Assembly: GCF_000186865.1 (NCBI RefSeq)
Contig: NW_008705568.1
Span: 1,667,529-1,731,528 of the forward strand
Reading direction: 5' to 3'
Source: Aureococcus anophagefferens
Lineage: Eukaryota; Sar; Pelagophyceae; Pelagomonadales; Pelagomonadaceae
DNA length: 64,000 nucleotides
Shown here: positions 48,116 through 59,144 of the stretch, one piece after another
Layout: every line of letters begins with the position of its first letter
How positions within the stretch are numbered: position 1 is the stretch's first letter
The notes under the pieces: generated by a model
What the model saw: only the letters and a program-made list of their open reading frames with translations
Database searches by the model: none
Told to the model about the DNA's origin: nothing
Program-made: the position numbers and the translations under genes

Positions 48116-48881
48116 ATGTCGGAGCTCGACCTCCACGCCCTCGCCGCGGCGCAGTCGCCGATTTTATTCCTCGACGTCGACGGCGTGCTCAACACGTCGC
48201 AGATGCCCGGCAAGCACGCGCTGCACCCCAAGCTCCTGCGGCGCCTCAAGGGTGTCGTCGACGCCACGGCCTGCGACATCGTGCTCAGCACGACGTGGCG
48301 GCTCCAGCGGGAGAACGAGGGCGTGCTGCTCGCGGCGCTCGAGGCCGCGGGCATCCCCCGGGCGACGGTCGCGGGCCGCACGCCGTCGCTCGGCGTCCAG
48401 GACCTGCGCTGGCACACGGGCGGCGCGAAGCGGCTCGGCGAGGCGCGGCGCGCGGCGGAGATCGTCGCGTACCTCGACGCGCGGCCCGAGATCACGACGT
48501 TCGCGGCTGTGTGGAAACCAAATCTTCAACCCGACTTCAATGTGCGCATAATCGAACGATTTGGACCAGAAACTTCCGCTGTGCTTCGAGAACTCGATGA
48601 GAGCGATCGATTCGTCCAAAAGTCAGCCGAATCGACTTCGATTTGACCGAGCTAGAGAATTCTCAAGTTTGGCCCCGACGTCCCAGCTCACTGGTTGATT
48701 TCCACACAGGTTCGCGGTCGTCGACGACATCGACGTCCTCGCCGTCGACGACGAGACCATGCGCGCCAAGCTCGCGCCCCACTTCGTCCGCACGATGGTC
48801 GAGAGCGGCCTGAGCGAGCGGTGCTGCGAGCGCCTCGGCGCCGTGCTCCGGGGCACGCCGATCCCCCAGAAGTCGTGCTAG
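48116..48881 (+). CDS. HAD-like hydrolase domain protein
   Basis: Exons are 48116-48498 and 48710-48881, giving 184 residues. HAD motif I is ILFLDVDGVLNT with both Asp residues. Motif II is the Ser/Thr of VLSTTWR. A downstream Lys/Arg-rich helix and VVDDIDVL fit motifs III-IV. This compact form resembles the HAD domain found in Swiss-army-knife RNA-repair proteins and small nucleotide phosphatases. The substrate is unknown. The introner lies between the HAD core and the acidic motif IV strand. Confidence 0.78.
48499..48709 (-). mobile_element. Introner F2, reverse to its host (211 nt, GT-AG)
   Basis: The target duplication GTTCGCGG is perfect. Terminal repeats are CTGTGTGGAAA and TTTCCACACAG. 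The interior is antisense to the gene. Removal joins EITT to FAVVDDID. Confidence 0.95.
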
Positions 48882-48889
48882 TTAGACGT

Positions 48890-51800
48890 CTAGACGCGGA
48901 CGCCACCGGGCGCGTCGACGGGGTGCGCCTCGCCGGCGAGGCCGTCGGCGTCCGTGCAGCCGCCGCAGGCGAGGAAGTTGAGGTAGCCCTCGACGAGGCG
49001 CGCGTCCCCGCCGGACCCGCGGCGGACGATGGCGAGCTCGTCCTCGGACCCGGAGAACGTGTCCTCGACCGCCGGCGCCGCGGCGTCGTCCTCGCGGTGC
49101 ACGGCGTCCGCGACCTGGTAGAAGAACTCCTCGCGCTTCGCCGGGGACTTGGGCGGCGACTCCGGGTCCACCGCGTCCGGCGCGGGCCCCCCGCGCAGGC
49201 CCGCGCGCCGCAGGGCCGAGTCGTAGAGCCGCGCGACCGTGATCAAATCGAAGTCGAAGCCAAAGTCGACGTCGAAGGCCTCGAGGTCGTCCATGACGAT
49301 GGACGCGATGCCCGCGAGCGGCGCGACGACGACGTTCAGGAAGACCATGAACGGCGCCGCGACGGGCGTCGGGATGCCCGTCGACACGTCCTCGTCCTCG
49401 ATGTTCGCGTCCGCGTGGAGGACCAGCGTGAACAGTAAATTCAAGAACAGGAGCCCCTGCATGAAGTTCGCGAAGGCGTCCATCGTGTCCGAGATGAAGG
49501 GCCGCAGGTACGCGTAGAGCGACGCGAAGAACAAGGCGGCCATGCACGCGAAGACGATCTGCCCGAGCGACTCCGCGTGGATCACGGGCACGGGCAGCAC
49601 CGCCGTCAACAGCAGCCGGCGCACGCACTCGAGGCACTCGAAGTACCAGCAGGGCGGGTCGTACTCGCCGAACAGGAACTCGAGGTGCGCGCTCGAGTCC
49701 TCGATGTCGCGCGACGTGATGACGAGCTCGTGGCCGAGCACGCGGCACGTCGCCGCCGCCGCCGCCGCCGTCGCCTGCGTGCGCCGCGCCGTCTTGCCGT
49801 TGACGTAGTCCTCGAGCTGGTAGTCCGCGCCGGCGACGGCCAGCGACGCGCGGCTCCGGTGCGCCTTGAGCGCGGGCACCTTGCGCTCCGGCGCTTTTTC
49901 GGCGTCGGCGCTGAGGCGCCGCGCGAGGTCGCGGTCGCCGACGTCCACGAAGTCCGCGACCGTGCCCGTCGTCTCCTGCGCGGCCGCGGGCCCCCCGCCG
50001 TGCGGCGCCTGGAAGAAGAACTGCTCCGCCTCGCCGGCCGTCGCTTTCGCCTCCGCGCGCTTGTAGTCCTTCGTGGCCTTGGACGTCACGGACCCCCGCC
50101 GCCGGATCGAGTCGTACATGGACGCGTCCCCGGCGCGCGCGAGCGGCGTCTCCGCGATGACCTTGTTCTCGCGCTCCGCCTCGCCGCACTCGCGCACCGT
50201 CGCCAGGTACTCGAAGGCCTGGCCCCGGAGCTCTCCTCTTTTAATCGCCAATAGCAGGTCCTCCTCCTGCTTCCGCTTGTAGAATTTCAGGAGCGTCGCG
50301 CCGATCCACCCGCTGTGGCGCTCCTCCTCCTCGTCCTCGTGCTCCAAGAACTTCGTGACCTCGCGGCGCTCGCGCCGGATGTCCGCGCCGACGTTTTCCG
50401 TCTCCTCGACGATGCGCTCCGCGAGCAGCGTGATGTTCGACGGCGCGATCGTGTCCTTGGCGCCGAGGAGCATGAAAAAATAAACAAAAGGGATGCCCAC
50501 GGGGTAGCAGAACACCATCAGGATCGCGTAGACGCGGTGCAGCGCGTAGCGGTTCGATTGGCAGGACACGGAGTAGTCCGCGTAGAGGTACGCGTCGCGG
50601 TAGTAGCGCGAGTGGACGCTATCTTTAAAATCGTCGTCGCACTGCAGGCTCCGGATGACGACCGTGGACGTCGTCGAGTAGACCGTGTAGGTCATCAACA
50701 AAAACACGAGGAAGACCATGCGCTTGAACGTCGCGCGGTCCTCCCTGTCCGCGCGCGTCCACGTCACCTGCGCGGACATCAAATCTTCAACCCGACTTCA
50801 ATGTACGCGCATGTGAATGGTTTGACACGAGCACGTCCGCTGTGCTTCGAGAACTCGACGAGAGCGATCGATTCGTCCAAGAATCAGCCGAGTCGACTTC
50901 GACTTGGCCGAGCGAGAGCATTTCAAAGTTTGGTCGGGACGTCCCGAACCGGCGGTTGATTTCCACACAGCACGTCACGTAGAGCCCGTAGGACCCGAAG
51001 AGCGACAGCGCGACGCAGATGGGCGCGGCCGTCGCGGCGACGAGCGTGTGCAGATAGTCGAACTCGCCGACGCACGTGTCCGCGACGAAGTCGCCCAAGG
51101 AGATGCCCAGCGCGGCCGCGCGGCGCGCCATCGCCGCGAACGACGGGGGCAGGTTCACGTTCGGGAACGACAGCGTGATGGACCCCAGAATCTGGAAGAA
51201 GACGAGCAGCACCTTGCACCGCGCGACCACGACGATCGCCGCGTCCGACGCCGCCGTCAGCGCCGACGCCAGGATCATGGCCACGTCCTTGAAGCGGCGC
51301 AGCGCGCAGAACGTCGCCACGCCGAAGATGAAGAACACGCCGCCGACGGCGCCCAGAATCGCCCGGCCCTGGGTCCGCCCGCCGGCGTCGCAGAAGACGC
51401 ACTTGCCCGAGGCCGAGTTGAGCTGGTAGCCGTCCTCGCAGAGCGCGCACAGAGGCCCCTCGTGGTGCCGCGTGCACTGCGCGTCGCTGTCGCGGATGGT
51501 CCCGTTGGGCCACAGGTCCACGCCGCCCGGGCACGCGTCCGCGAAGCGGCACCGCCGCGTCTCGCCCGAGTCGTAGGCGCTCCGCCAGAACTCGGCCTTG
51601 GCGACGACGTTCGAGCCCCCGGCGCACGTCGAGTGCTTCGGGCACTCCGCGCACGGCGCGCCCGCGACGACGGAGTAGGTGCCCGCGTCGCACTCGTAGC
51701 AGCGCTTGTCGGCCTGGTTCTCCTCGCCCGTCGCGCAGTCGCGCAGCGACATGGGCAGCTCGGAGAAGTAGGTCGCGTCGCCCACGGACGACTCGAAGCG

Positions 51801-54800
51801 CATGGCCACGGTCGACGCGGGCGCCTTGGTCATCGTCAGCGCGCCCGCGGCGTACGTCGCGACGCCCGACCCGAAGCCGTGCTGCAGCGCGCCGGAGTAG
51901 GCCGTCACGTTGTCGAGCCAGGCCATGAGCGTCGTCGTCGACGCGCCGCCGACGGTGCGCACGACCTGGCCGAAGCCGTCGAGCGCCTCGAGCACGACGG
52001 CGTCGGCCGTCGGCGCGCCGGACCGCTCGACGCCCGTGCGGTGGCTGGCGGCCACGCGCGCGACGCTCGACGCGCACAGGTTGCCGTAGAACGCGCGGTT
52101 CCCGTTGGCCGCGGCGCCGCAGACCTTGTAGGCGAGCCGGTAGAAGACGTCCGCCGACGCGCCGGCCTTCCCCGCGAAGTGCGCCGCGAGGTCGCTCGCG
52201 TTCAAGTCGCGCGCGGCCTCCTCGAAGAAGACGCCGCCGCCGCCTGTGCCGAATTAAAATCTTCAACCCGACTTCAATGTGAGCGTACGCGACAGTTTCG
52301 ACGAGATCCATTCGGTTGTGCTTCGAGACCTCGACGAGAGCAATCGATTCGTCCAAAAATCAGCCGAATCGACTTCGATTTGATCGAGCTAGAGAATTCT
52401 CAAGTTTGGTCAGGACCACCCAAACCAGTGGTTGAATTCGGCACAGGCCGCCGCCCGCCGGCGCCGCGTTGTTCGTCGACGAGTCCTCGAGGCGGAGCTC
52501 GCCCGACGCAAAGGCCGCGGTGAGGTTCGCCTCGACGTCGAAGGACGACGCCGCGTCGATGTAGAGCACGCCGCCGTTGCCCTTCTCGGCCTCGTTGCCG
52601 TCGAAGACGTTGCCGCCGCGCGAGAGGATCGCCGACCCGGCCTCCACGGCGAAGACGCCGCCGTGCGCCGCCGCGCCGTTGGCGACGATCTCCGAGTCCG
52701 CGACCGTGCCGTTCGCGGAACCGTAGAGCCGCGCGACGCCGCCGTTGCCGCCGGCCGCGTTGCCCGACGCCGTGACGTTGACGAGAGAGAAGGACGCGCC
52801 CGCCGTCGCCGCCGCGGCGCCGCCGCCGTCGGCGGCCTCGTTGCCGAGGAAGGCGCAATCGACGACGGACGCGTCGAGGGGCCCCTTGAGCGACAGCGCG
52901 CCGCCGGAGTCCGCCTGTGTGGAAATCAAATCTTCAACCCGACTTCAATGTGCAAGTGATCGAACGGTTTGGACCAGACTCTTTCGCTCTGCTTCGAGAA
53001 CTCGACGAGAGCGATCGATTCGTCCAAAAATCAGCCGAATCGACTTCGATTTGATTGAGCTAGAGAGTTCTGAAGTTTGGTGGGGACCCCCCAACCCAGT
53101 GGTTGATTTCCACACAGGAGTCCGCGGCGTTGCCCTCGCAGGTGCAGTTCGCGACGAAGACGCGCGGCCGCTTCGCGACCTCGTCCGTGTCCTCGAAGTG
53201 GAACGCGCCGCCGCGCTCCGCGGCGGCGTTCAGGGACGCGCGGACGTTCTCGAGCAGAAACGTCCCGAAGTTGGCGCCGAAGACCGCGGCGCCGGAGCCG
53301 CGCGCGGCGTTGCCCTCGAAGACGGCGTCGGCGAGGGCGACGGCGGCCGCGCCCGAGCCGTAGACGACGCCCGAGCCGACGTCGCTCTGCGAGAAGGACG
53401 CCGCGGACACGTCGAGCGTCGCGCCGGGTCCGGCGTAGAGCACGCCCGAGAAGCCCGCGGCGTCGCCGACGGAGACGACGTTCGTCAAGACCGACGCCGT
53501 GTCCGGGCTCGCGTAGAGGAGCGCGCCGTCGGCGACGGCCTCGTTGGCCGAACTCGCGACGCCGTCGGCGTCGAGGGACGCGCCCAGCGCGAGGAACACG
53601 GCGCCGAACGTCGCGACGTTGGCCCGCACGTCGAGGTCCGTCGCCGTCGCGGCGACGTCGGCCGCGAGGTAGACCGCGGCGCCCTCGACGGCGGCGTTGC
53701 GCTCGAAGACGGTCGCCGTCGCGGCGATGGCGCAGTCGGACGCGCAGAAGACGGCGCCGCCCTGGAGCCGCGCCTCGTTGCCGGAGAGGACGCCGCCGTC
53801 GAAGGTTAAAGGCGCGGGCGTGGCCGCGTGGATGCCCGCGCCAAAGTTCGCGCTGCCGCCCATTAATGTCGATTTTTGTACGGTGAGAAAAGCGTCCGCG
53901 AGGGAGAGCAGGCCGCCCTCGTCGCCCGCGGCGCCGCCGCGCAGCGTCGTTCCGACGATGTCGAGGACGCCCGCGCCGTCGACGCGCGCGACGCCGCCGC
54001 GCGCGCCCGCGGCGCCGCCGGCGAAGGCGCCGCCCTTGAGCGTGACGTTGCCGTAGGCCGACAGCTCGGCCTTGAGGAAGCCGCCGTCGTCGCCCGCGGC
54101 GCCGCCGGACGCGTCGACGCCGTCGAAGAGCACGAGGCCGGAGGAATAGGAGCAGAAATAGACGCCGCCGTCGGCGGCCGCGCTGTTGTTCGCGTAGGTC
54201 GAATCATAAACGGCGAGGGACCCGGGCCAGTACTCGGCGTGGACGCCGCCGGACCCGCCCGCGGCGTGCCCCGAGAAGGCGCCGCCGCGGACGACCATCG
54301 TCGACGAGTCGGACAGCGAGAAGCCGCCGTCCTCCGCGGCGGAGTTGTTAACGGCGACGACGTCGTCGAGGAAGACGCCCGCGCCCGCGACGCCGTCGTT
54401 CTCCGTGCCGTACTCCGTGCAGAGGACGCCGCCGTTGGCGCCCGCGGCGTTGTCCGCGAAGGTCGTCCCTTCGAAGGCCAGTCGCGACTTGTAGCCCATG
54501 ACCGCGCCGCAGGCCGACGCCGCGGCGTTCCGCGATATGGCGCCGCCCGCCGCCTCGACCGTCGACGACGCCGCGTAGAGGGCGCCGCCCATGGGCGCCC
54601 GGTTGTCCACCAGGGCCCAGTCGCCGGCCAGCGCGAGCGCCGCGCCGTCGTAGAGGGCTATCGCCCCCCCGAGATCGCCGCACGCGCAGTNTTCGACGGT
54701 CACGTCCGTGAGCTCGACGCGGCCGCCGGCGGCGTGGATGGCGCCGCCGTCGGACGAGTCGTAGCCGTCGACGAGCCGCACATTGGCGAGCGCGAGCCGG

Positions 54801-56341
54801 CCGCCGGCCTCGACGTTGAAGAAGCGGGTCCGGCCGCCGCCGTCGAGCGCGAAGCCGTTGCCGTCCACGGTGACGTTGCCCGCGACAGCGATCTCCTCGT
54901 CGACGGCGATGGCCTGGGCGAGCTGCACGCGGCCCGCGGTCGCGATGCCCGCGACGAGCTCGTCGAAGGTGGCCACGACCAGCAAATCCGGCGTCGGCGA
55001 CGCCGTCGCCGTCGGCGCGGGCGTCGCCGTCGGCGCGGCCGTCGGCGCGCGCGTCTCCGTCGGCGCGGACGTCGCGCAGCCGTCGACGACGGCGCCGTTC
55101 CGCACGGCGAACTCGTCGTCGTGGGGCGCGCCGCCGCTCACGGAGCCGCCCAGCGTCCACGACTTCTCCTCGTGGAACGATCCCCAGCCGACGTGGAGCC
55201 GGTGGCAGAGGTCGTCCTCGACGCAGACCTCGACCTCCTCGTAGCCGCCCGAGGCCATGGTCCCGCTCACGACCAGCGCCCCGCTCTCGTACTCCGTGAT
55301 CGTGTAGTAGGTCCCGTCCCAGCCGTCCGCGTACTCGTCTTCCAAGACGAGCGTGACGCACGTACTCGCCGACGACGACGACGCCTCGCAGGCGTCCTCG
55401 GCCACGGCGCCGTCGGCGTCGACGGAGAAGTCGGCGTCGTAGGGCGCGCCGCCGGCCAGCGCGCCCAGGGTCCAGGACTTCTCGCTCAGGTAGTCGCCGC
55501 CGTCGACGACGAACGCGTAGCAGCCCGGCGCCAGGCAGACGACGTCCGTCTCGTTGGCCGCCTCGGTCTCCATGGTGCCCGTGGCGACGGCGGTGCCGTC
55601 CTCGTCGGTGATGGTGTAGGTCGTGCCGTCCCACGTGTCCGCGTAGGCGTCGAAGAGGACGAGGTCGACGCAGACCTCCGCGTCGCCGTCGCCGCAGCCG
55701 TCCGCGACGGCGCCGTCCGCGTCGACGGAGAAGTCGGCGTCGTAGGGCGCGCCGCCGCTCAGCGCGTCGAGCGTCCAGGACTTCTCGCTCAGGTAGTCGC
55801 CGCCGTCGACGACCAACGCGTAGCAGCCGGCCGCGGGGAAGCAGATCGCGTCTGTCTCGTTGTCGGCTTCGGCGTCCATCGTGCCCGACGCCACCGCGGC
55901 GCCGTCGTCCGACGCGAAGGCGTAGGTCGTGCCGTCCCAGGTATCGGCGTAGCTGTCCCTCATGACGAAGTCGACGCAGATCGCGCACCCGTCCGCGACG
56001 GAGCCGTCGGCGCCCGCGGTGAAGGCGCCGTCGTAGGGCGCGCCGCCGCTCAGCGCGCCCAGGGTCCAGCCCTTCTCGCTCAGGTAGTCGCCGCCGTCGA
56101 CGACGAGCGCGTAGCAGCCGGGCGCCAGGCAGACGACGTCCGTCTCGTTGGCCGCCTCGGTCTCCATGGTGCCCGTGACGACGGCGGCGCCGTCCTCGTC
56201 GGTGATCGTGTAGGTCGTGCCGTCCCACGTGTCCGCGTAGGAATCCGTCAGCACCATGTCGAAGCACGACTCCTCCTCGAGCCGCCGGGCGCTCGCCGCC
56301 GCCGCCGCCGTGACGAAGAGGCGCAGGGGCAGCCCCATCAT
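48890..56341 (-). CDS. Giant receptor-like protein: beta-repeats, beta-helix, Cys-rich module, multi-pass membrane domain
   Basis: Exons are 56341-53126, 52914-52455, 52243-50979 and 50767-48890, giving 2272 residues. A signal peptide is followed by four tandem repeats of about 95 residues with a DSYADTWDGTTYTI strand and a YLSEKGWTL strand. A Pro/Thr-rich linker leads to a right-handed beta-helix of the Pmp/pectate-lyase type, with dozens of GGA/GGV turns over about 900 residues. Then comes a Cys-rich ephrin-receptor/GCC-like module (CYECDAGTYSVVAG, CALCEDGYQL) and a C-terminal region with several membrane spans and a long charged cytosolic loop. This suits a cell-surface adhesin or sensor. 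A single N at 54691 leaves one residue unknown. Three F2 introners split the C-terminal half. Confidence 0.85.
50768..50978 (-). mobile_element. Introner F2 in receptor-like gene (211 nt, GT-AG)
   Basis: The target duplication GTGACGTG is perfect. The 3' end is mutated to GTCCGCGCAG, which still gives AG. Removal joins YGLY to VTWTRADR, within a membrane region. Confidence 0.93.
52244..52454 (-). mobile_element. Introner F2 in receptor-like gene (211 nt, GC-AG)
   Basis: The target duplication is GCGGCGGC, so the donor is GC. Terminal repeats are CTGTGCCGAATT and AATTCGGCACAG, a perfect pair. Removal joins APAG to GGGVFFEE. Confidence 0.93.
52915..53125 (-). mobile_element. Introner F2 in receptor-like gene (211 nt, GC-AG)
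   Basis: The target duplication is GCGGACTC, so the donor is GC. Terminal repeats are CTGTGTGGAAATCAA and TTGATTTCCACACAG or close to it. Removal joins EGNA to ADSGGALS within the beta-helix. Confidence 0.94.
54691..54691. other. Ambiguous base
   Basis: One N in the first exon of the receptor-like gene. The frame continues on both sides, so it is a single unresolved base and not a gap. Confidence 0.95.
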
Positions 56342-56434
56342 GGCCGGACTTCCCGTCACGTCCTGATAATAATGCCCGTAGAAAACGCAAACGTTAACCA
56401 TTCGCGACGATTGCCTTTTCGATATACGCTGCCC

Positions 56435-56927
56435 ATGGCTCGCAGCGTCGCGCTCATCTTCGCGTGCCTCGCGGGTGCCGTCGCCAAGGATTCCTGCAAC
56501 GACTCCAAGGCGCCGTGCTCCGGGAAATCGACGTTCAAGACGCTCTTCGCCGAGCTCGCCGGCGCGTCGGCGCAGAGCGCCACATCCGCCGACCTGTCGC
56601 TCAAGTACACGGACTTCTCCGTCACGGAGATCGACTACGGTAAGACCTGGGTGACCTACACCCAGGGCGGCAAGGGCGACGCCAAGTCGTCCTGCAAGCT
56701 CCCGGCGAGCTGCAGCGACGTGTCGAAGATGACGACGAAGGCGCGTCGCGCCCCCGCCGCCGCGCGCGCGCGCGGCCTCGCGCGTCCCGCGAGCCGCCCC
56801 CCACGCATCGCCGCGCGCCCCGCCGCAGAAATTCTGCGACAAGCCCAACGCGTCCTTCATGGGCGGCACGGCCAAGTCCTACTCGAAATCCCAGGTCGAC
56901 ACGTTCCAGAAAAAAAACTGCAAGTAG
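56435..56927 (+). CDS. Small secreted protein
   Basis: Exons are 56435-56740 and 56829-56927, giving 134 residues. A signal peptide (MARSVALIFACLAGAVA) is followed by a Lys/Ser-rich domain with six or seven Cys (SCNDSKAPC, SSCKLPASC, FCDKPNASF, KKNCK at the end). The 88-nt intron has a GC donor (GCGCGTCG) and acceptor CCGCAG; this choice is fixed because it alone joins the exons in frame as MTTK to KFCDKP. The family is unknown. It is divergent from the giant receptor-like gene, with only 93 bp between the starts. Confidence 0.72.
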
Positions 56928-56988
56928 GCGTCTCAGTTGAGCCTTGTCGTAATCTCCCCCTCGCTGCGACGGTCTCGCTTCGCTTCGC

Positions 56989-58293
56989 TTACTCGCCTGG
57001 CGGGGAGGCGGGGGGGAAGAAGGTCAGTATCTCCTCGATGGTCTGGCCGTCGGCCAGGTTGGCATCGAGCACGCTATCGGGCGGCTGTTGTTGCGCTCGC
57101 TGCGCGGCGGGCTTGCTGGGAGACCCCGTCGTCGCCTCGGCGTATCGGGCGCCGGGCTCGTTTCGACTGAGATACTCGTCCAGAGTGTGCTCGAGGCCGC
57201 CGGGATCGGCCTTGATCCTCTCCTCGAGGCTCGCCACGAGGCCCCCCTTTCCGCCGGTGATGTCCATGCTGTAGAAGACGGAAAAGAGCAGCTTGATCTC
57301 GGGCACAGTGAGCGACGACACGTCGCCGCCCGCCCGCTCCAGCTTGGCCCGTGCGGCGGCCGCCTGGCGGTATCGCGCGGTGTCGTGCGTGCGCCGCGCG
57401 GCGTCGACGCGCGCCTTGACGGCCGTGACCGCCGCCGCGGTCTCGCCGGCCGGCCGGCCCGCCTCGCAGGCGTCGAGCGCCGCGTCGACGGTGAAGCAGT
57501 CGGGCACGACCCACGACTTCATGCCCCAGACCGCGTCGTACTCGACGACGCCGTAGTAGCCGTAGCCCTGGAGCGTCGTCTTCGGCAGTTCGTCGTAGCG
57601 CGCGCCGCCCGTCGGCGTCGCGAAGAGCCGGTCGCGGAGCTGGCGCGGCAGGCGCCGCTTCCGGTCCGACTCCGGGGCCTTGACGTAGTCGAGCCCTGCC
57701 AGGAGCGGCCGCGCGCAGGCCTCGTGCGCGAAGACGCCCCAGGGCTCGAGCACGGCCCCGGTCCAGGGCTTCCCGCAAAGGCAGCAGGTGCCCGCGGCGA
57801 GGTGCGCCGCCATGCGCGGCGACGGCCGGGAGATTCGCCAGAGCGTGTCGCGGGCGCGCTTCGGCACGGACGCGCTCAGGTGGATCCGCCAGCCCGGCGG
57901 CCCACCGCCGGCGCAGAGCACGCGCGCGAGGGCCGCGCCGCGCCGGCAGAGCCGCTGGAGGTGGACCGCGGCGTCGAAGTCGACGGCGACGTACGCGAGC
58001 GTCGACCGCCACGACAGCCCGTCGAGGCGCCGCAGCCGGCAGCCGGGCGGCCAGTCGGGACTCGAGTCCACCGCGCCCGTGCCCGCGACGCGCGCGAGGC
58101 CCGCGGCCGCGAGGCCGTCCGCCGACGCGGGCGGCGGCGGCGCCGGCTTGGCCTTGGGCGCCTTGGGCGCGCCTTTCGGCGCCTTGCGCCGGCGCGACGG
58201 GGCCTCGTCCTCGGAATCCGTCAAATTCGCCGTCGCATCCTCGTTGCGCACCTCCTTGCGCGCGCGCCCGCTCCGGCGCGGCGGCGCCGACAT
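56989..58293 (-). CDS. Nuclear Cys/His-cluster protein of unknown family
   Basis: The product is 434 residues as a single exon; the start at 58293 was chosen over an upstream in-frame codon. The N-terminus is basic and disordered with several possible nuclear signals (RRSGRARKEV, SRRRKAPKGAPKAPK). The middle has a Trp-rich beta region and one short zinc-like cluster (CCLCGKPW then FAHEAC). The C-terminal third is helical with a segment resembling a SAP or HeH motif (VPEIKLLFSVFYSMDITGGK, GLVASLEERI). A DNA-associated role is plausible from composition, but nothing decisive is seen. Confidence 0.65.
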   Translation of the reverse strand: MSAPPRRSGRARKEVRNEDATANLTDSEDEAPSRRRKAPKGAPKAPKAKPAPPPPASADGLAAAGLARVAGTGAVDSSPDWPPGCRLRRLDGLSWRSTLAYVAVDFDAAVHLQRLCRRGAALARVLCAGGGPPGWRIHLSASVPKRARDTLWRISRPSPRMAAHLAAGTCCLCGKPWTGAVLEPWGVFAHEACARPLLAGLDYVKAPESDRKRRLPRQLRDRLFATPTGGARYDELPKTTLQGYGYYGVVEYDAVWGMKSWVVPDCFTVDAALDACEAGRPAGETAAAVTAVKARVDAARRTHDTARYRQAAAARAKLERAGGDVSSLTVPEIKLLFSVFYSMDITGGKGGLVASLEERIKADPGGLEHTLDEYLSRNEPGARYAEATTGSPSKPAAQRAQQQPPDSVLDANLADGQTIEEILTFFPPASPPGE

Positions 58294-58385
58294 GGGGCTG
58301 CGAGCGGCGGTGTCGAGAGGCAAAAGGATGACCAAAACGCGGCACAGGCGGCGACGGAGGGCGCAGGCCCCTGAGAGCACCCCAG

Positions 58386-58745
58386 ATGCTTAGAAGATGC
58401 TCGACTCGAATTCGAGAGCAAGGACTGCAACTTGCAGTTCAAGACCGTGTGGCGGGCTTTTTGCGGGCTCCTCCAGGTGTGCACGCCCGCAGGGCAGCCC
58501 GCGGGTCTTCCCGGACTGCAGGCGACTTTGTCGCGGCGGTAAGAAGAGGGGTCTTGGATCACGCGCCTCCGAGTCCGCCGCACGGCCTGGCCCGGCGGCC
58601 CGGCCCTCGAGCTCCGATCGCCGAGTCCGTCGCGAAGAAGGAGCGCGAGATCGCCATCCGCAAGGCCGCCATCACGTGCGCCGTCGTCCTCATCTTCGTC
58701 GGCCTCGCGGCGGCTGCCTGGCGCTTCTTCTCCCTAGCGCGCTAG
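58386..58745 (+). CDS. Possible tail-anchored small protein
   Basis: The product would be 119 residues. Only the last 45 residues look like real protein: a charged helix (ESVAKKEREIAIRKA) and a C-terminal membrane span (AITCAVVLIFVGLAAAAWRF) ending SLAR, the layout of a tail-anchored protein such as a SERP/RAMP4-like or SNARE-like component. The N-terminal 70 residues are Arg/Ala/Pro-rich and may be intron or UTR, in which case the true first exon lies elsewhere. Confidence 0.4.
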   Translation: MLRRCSTRIREQGLQLAVQDRVAGFLRAPPGVHARRAARGSSRTAGDFVAAVRRGVLDHAPPSPPHGLARRPGPRAPIAESVAKKEREIAIRKAAITCAVVLIFVGLAAAAWRFFSLAR

Positions 58746-59144
58746 CGCGAACCGCGCTTGCGCACTGGCATTGAACTAGATATTTGAAGCCGACTGCCAG
58801 TGGCCGCCGGCGAGATTATGGGTCCGCCGCCGGCGGCCGCCAAACAAGACACGACCGTGCCGACGCCGGCCGCCAAGTCAGCGGCCGACAAGCATGCCAA
58901 ATGGTTGCAAGTTGGCGTGGGGCAACATCGACTCCACGCGGCTCGTTGAGGCATCTCAGAGAGGCGATATAGAGCGGACCACCATCATCGGTGAGTGGCC
59001 TCTTCACCAAAAGTTATTGAAGCCCGGGGAAAATTGGGCCGAAAATTGCTCGAGGCTGCTCGGCCGGGGAAGAGGGGCAGCCGGGTGCCGCGCCGGTCCG
59101 CGTCGGCCGGCGAGGCGCCCGCCCCGGAGCCCGGGCCGGGGGCG
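58746..59144. other. Intergenic/5' region of the Rab gene, 399 bp
   Basis: It holds a consensus donor site (cggtgagtgg at about 58989-58998), which could be the end of a 5'UTR exon or of a short exon starting at 58894. Two small ORFs (58819 and 58894) are open but unconvincing. Nothing else is recognised. Confidence 0.45.

Noticed and set aside
58784..58990. Short ORFs at 58784, 58819 and 58894 as small genes.
   Set aside because: They overlap in different frames, have no recognisable content, and the region is probably 5'UTR/promoter of the Rab gene. A donor site at 58990 keeps a small exon possible.
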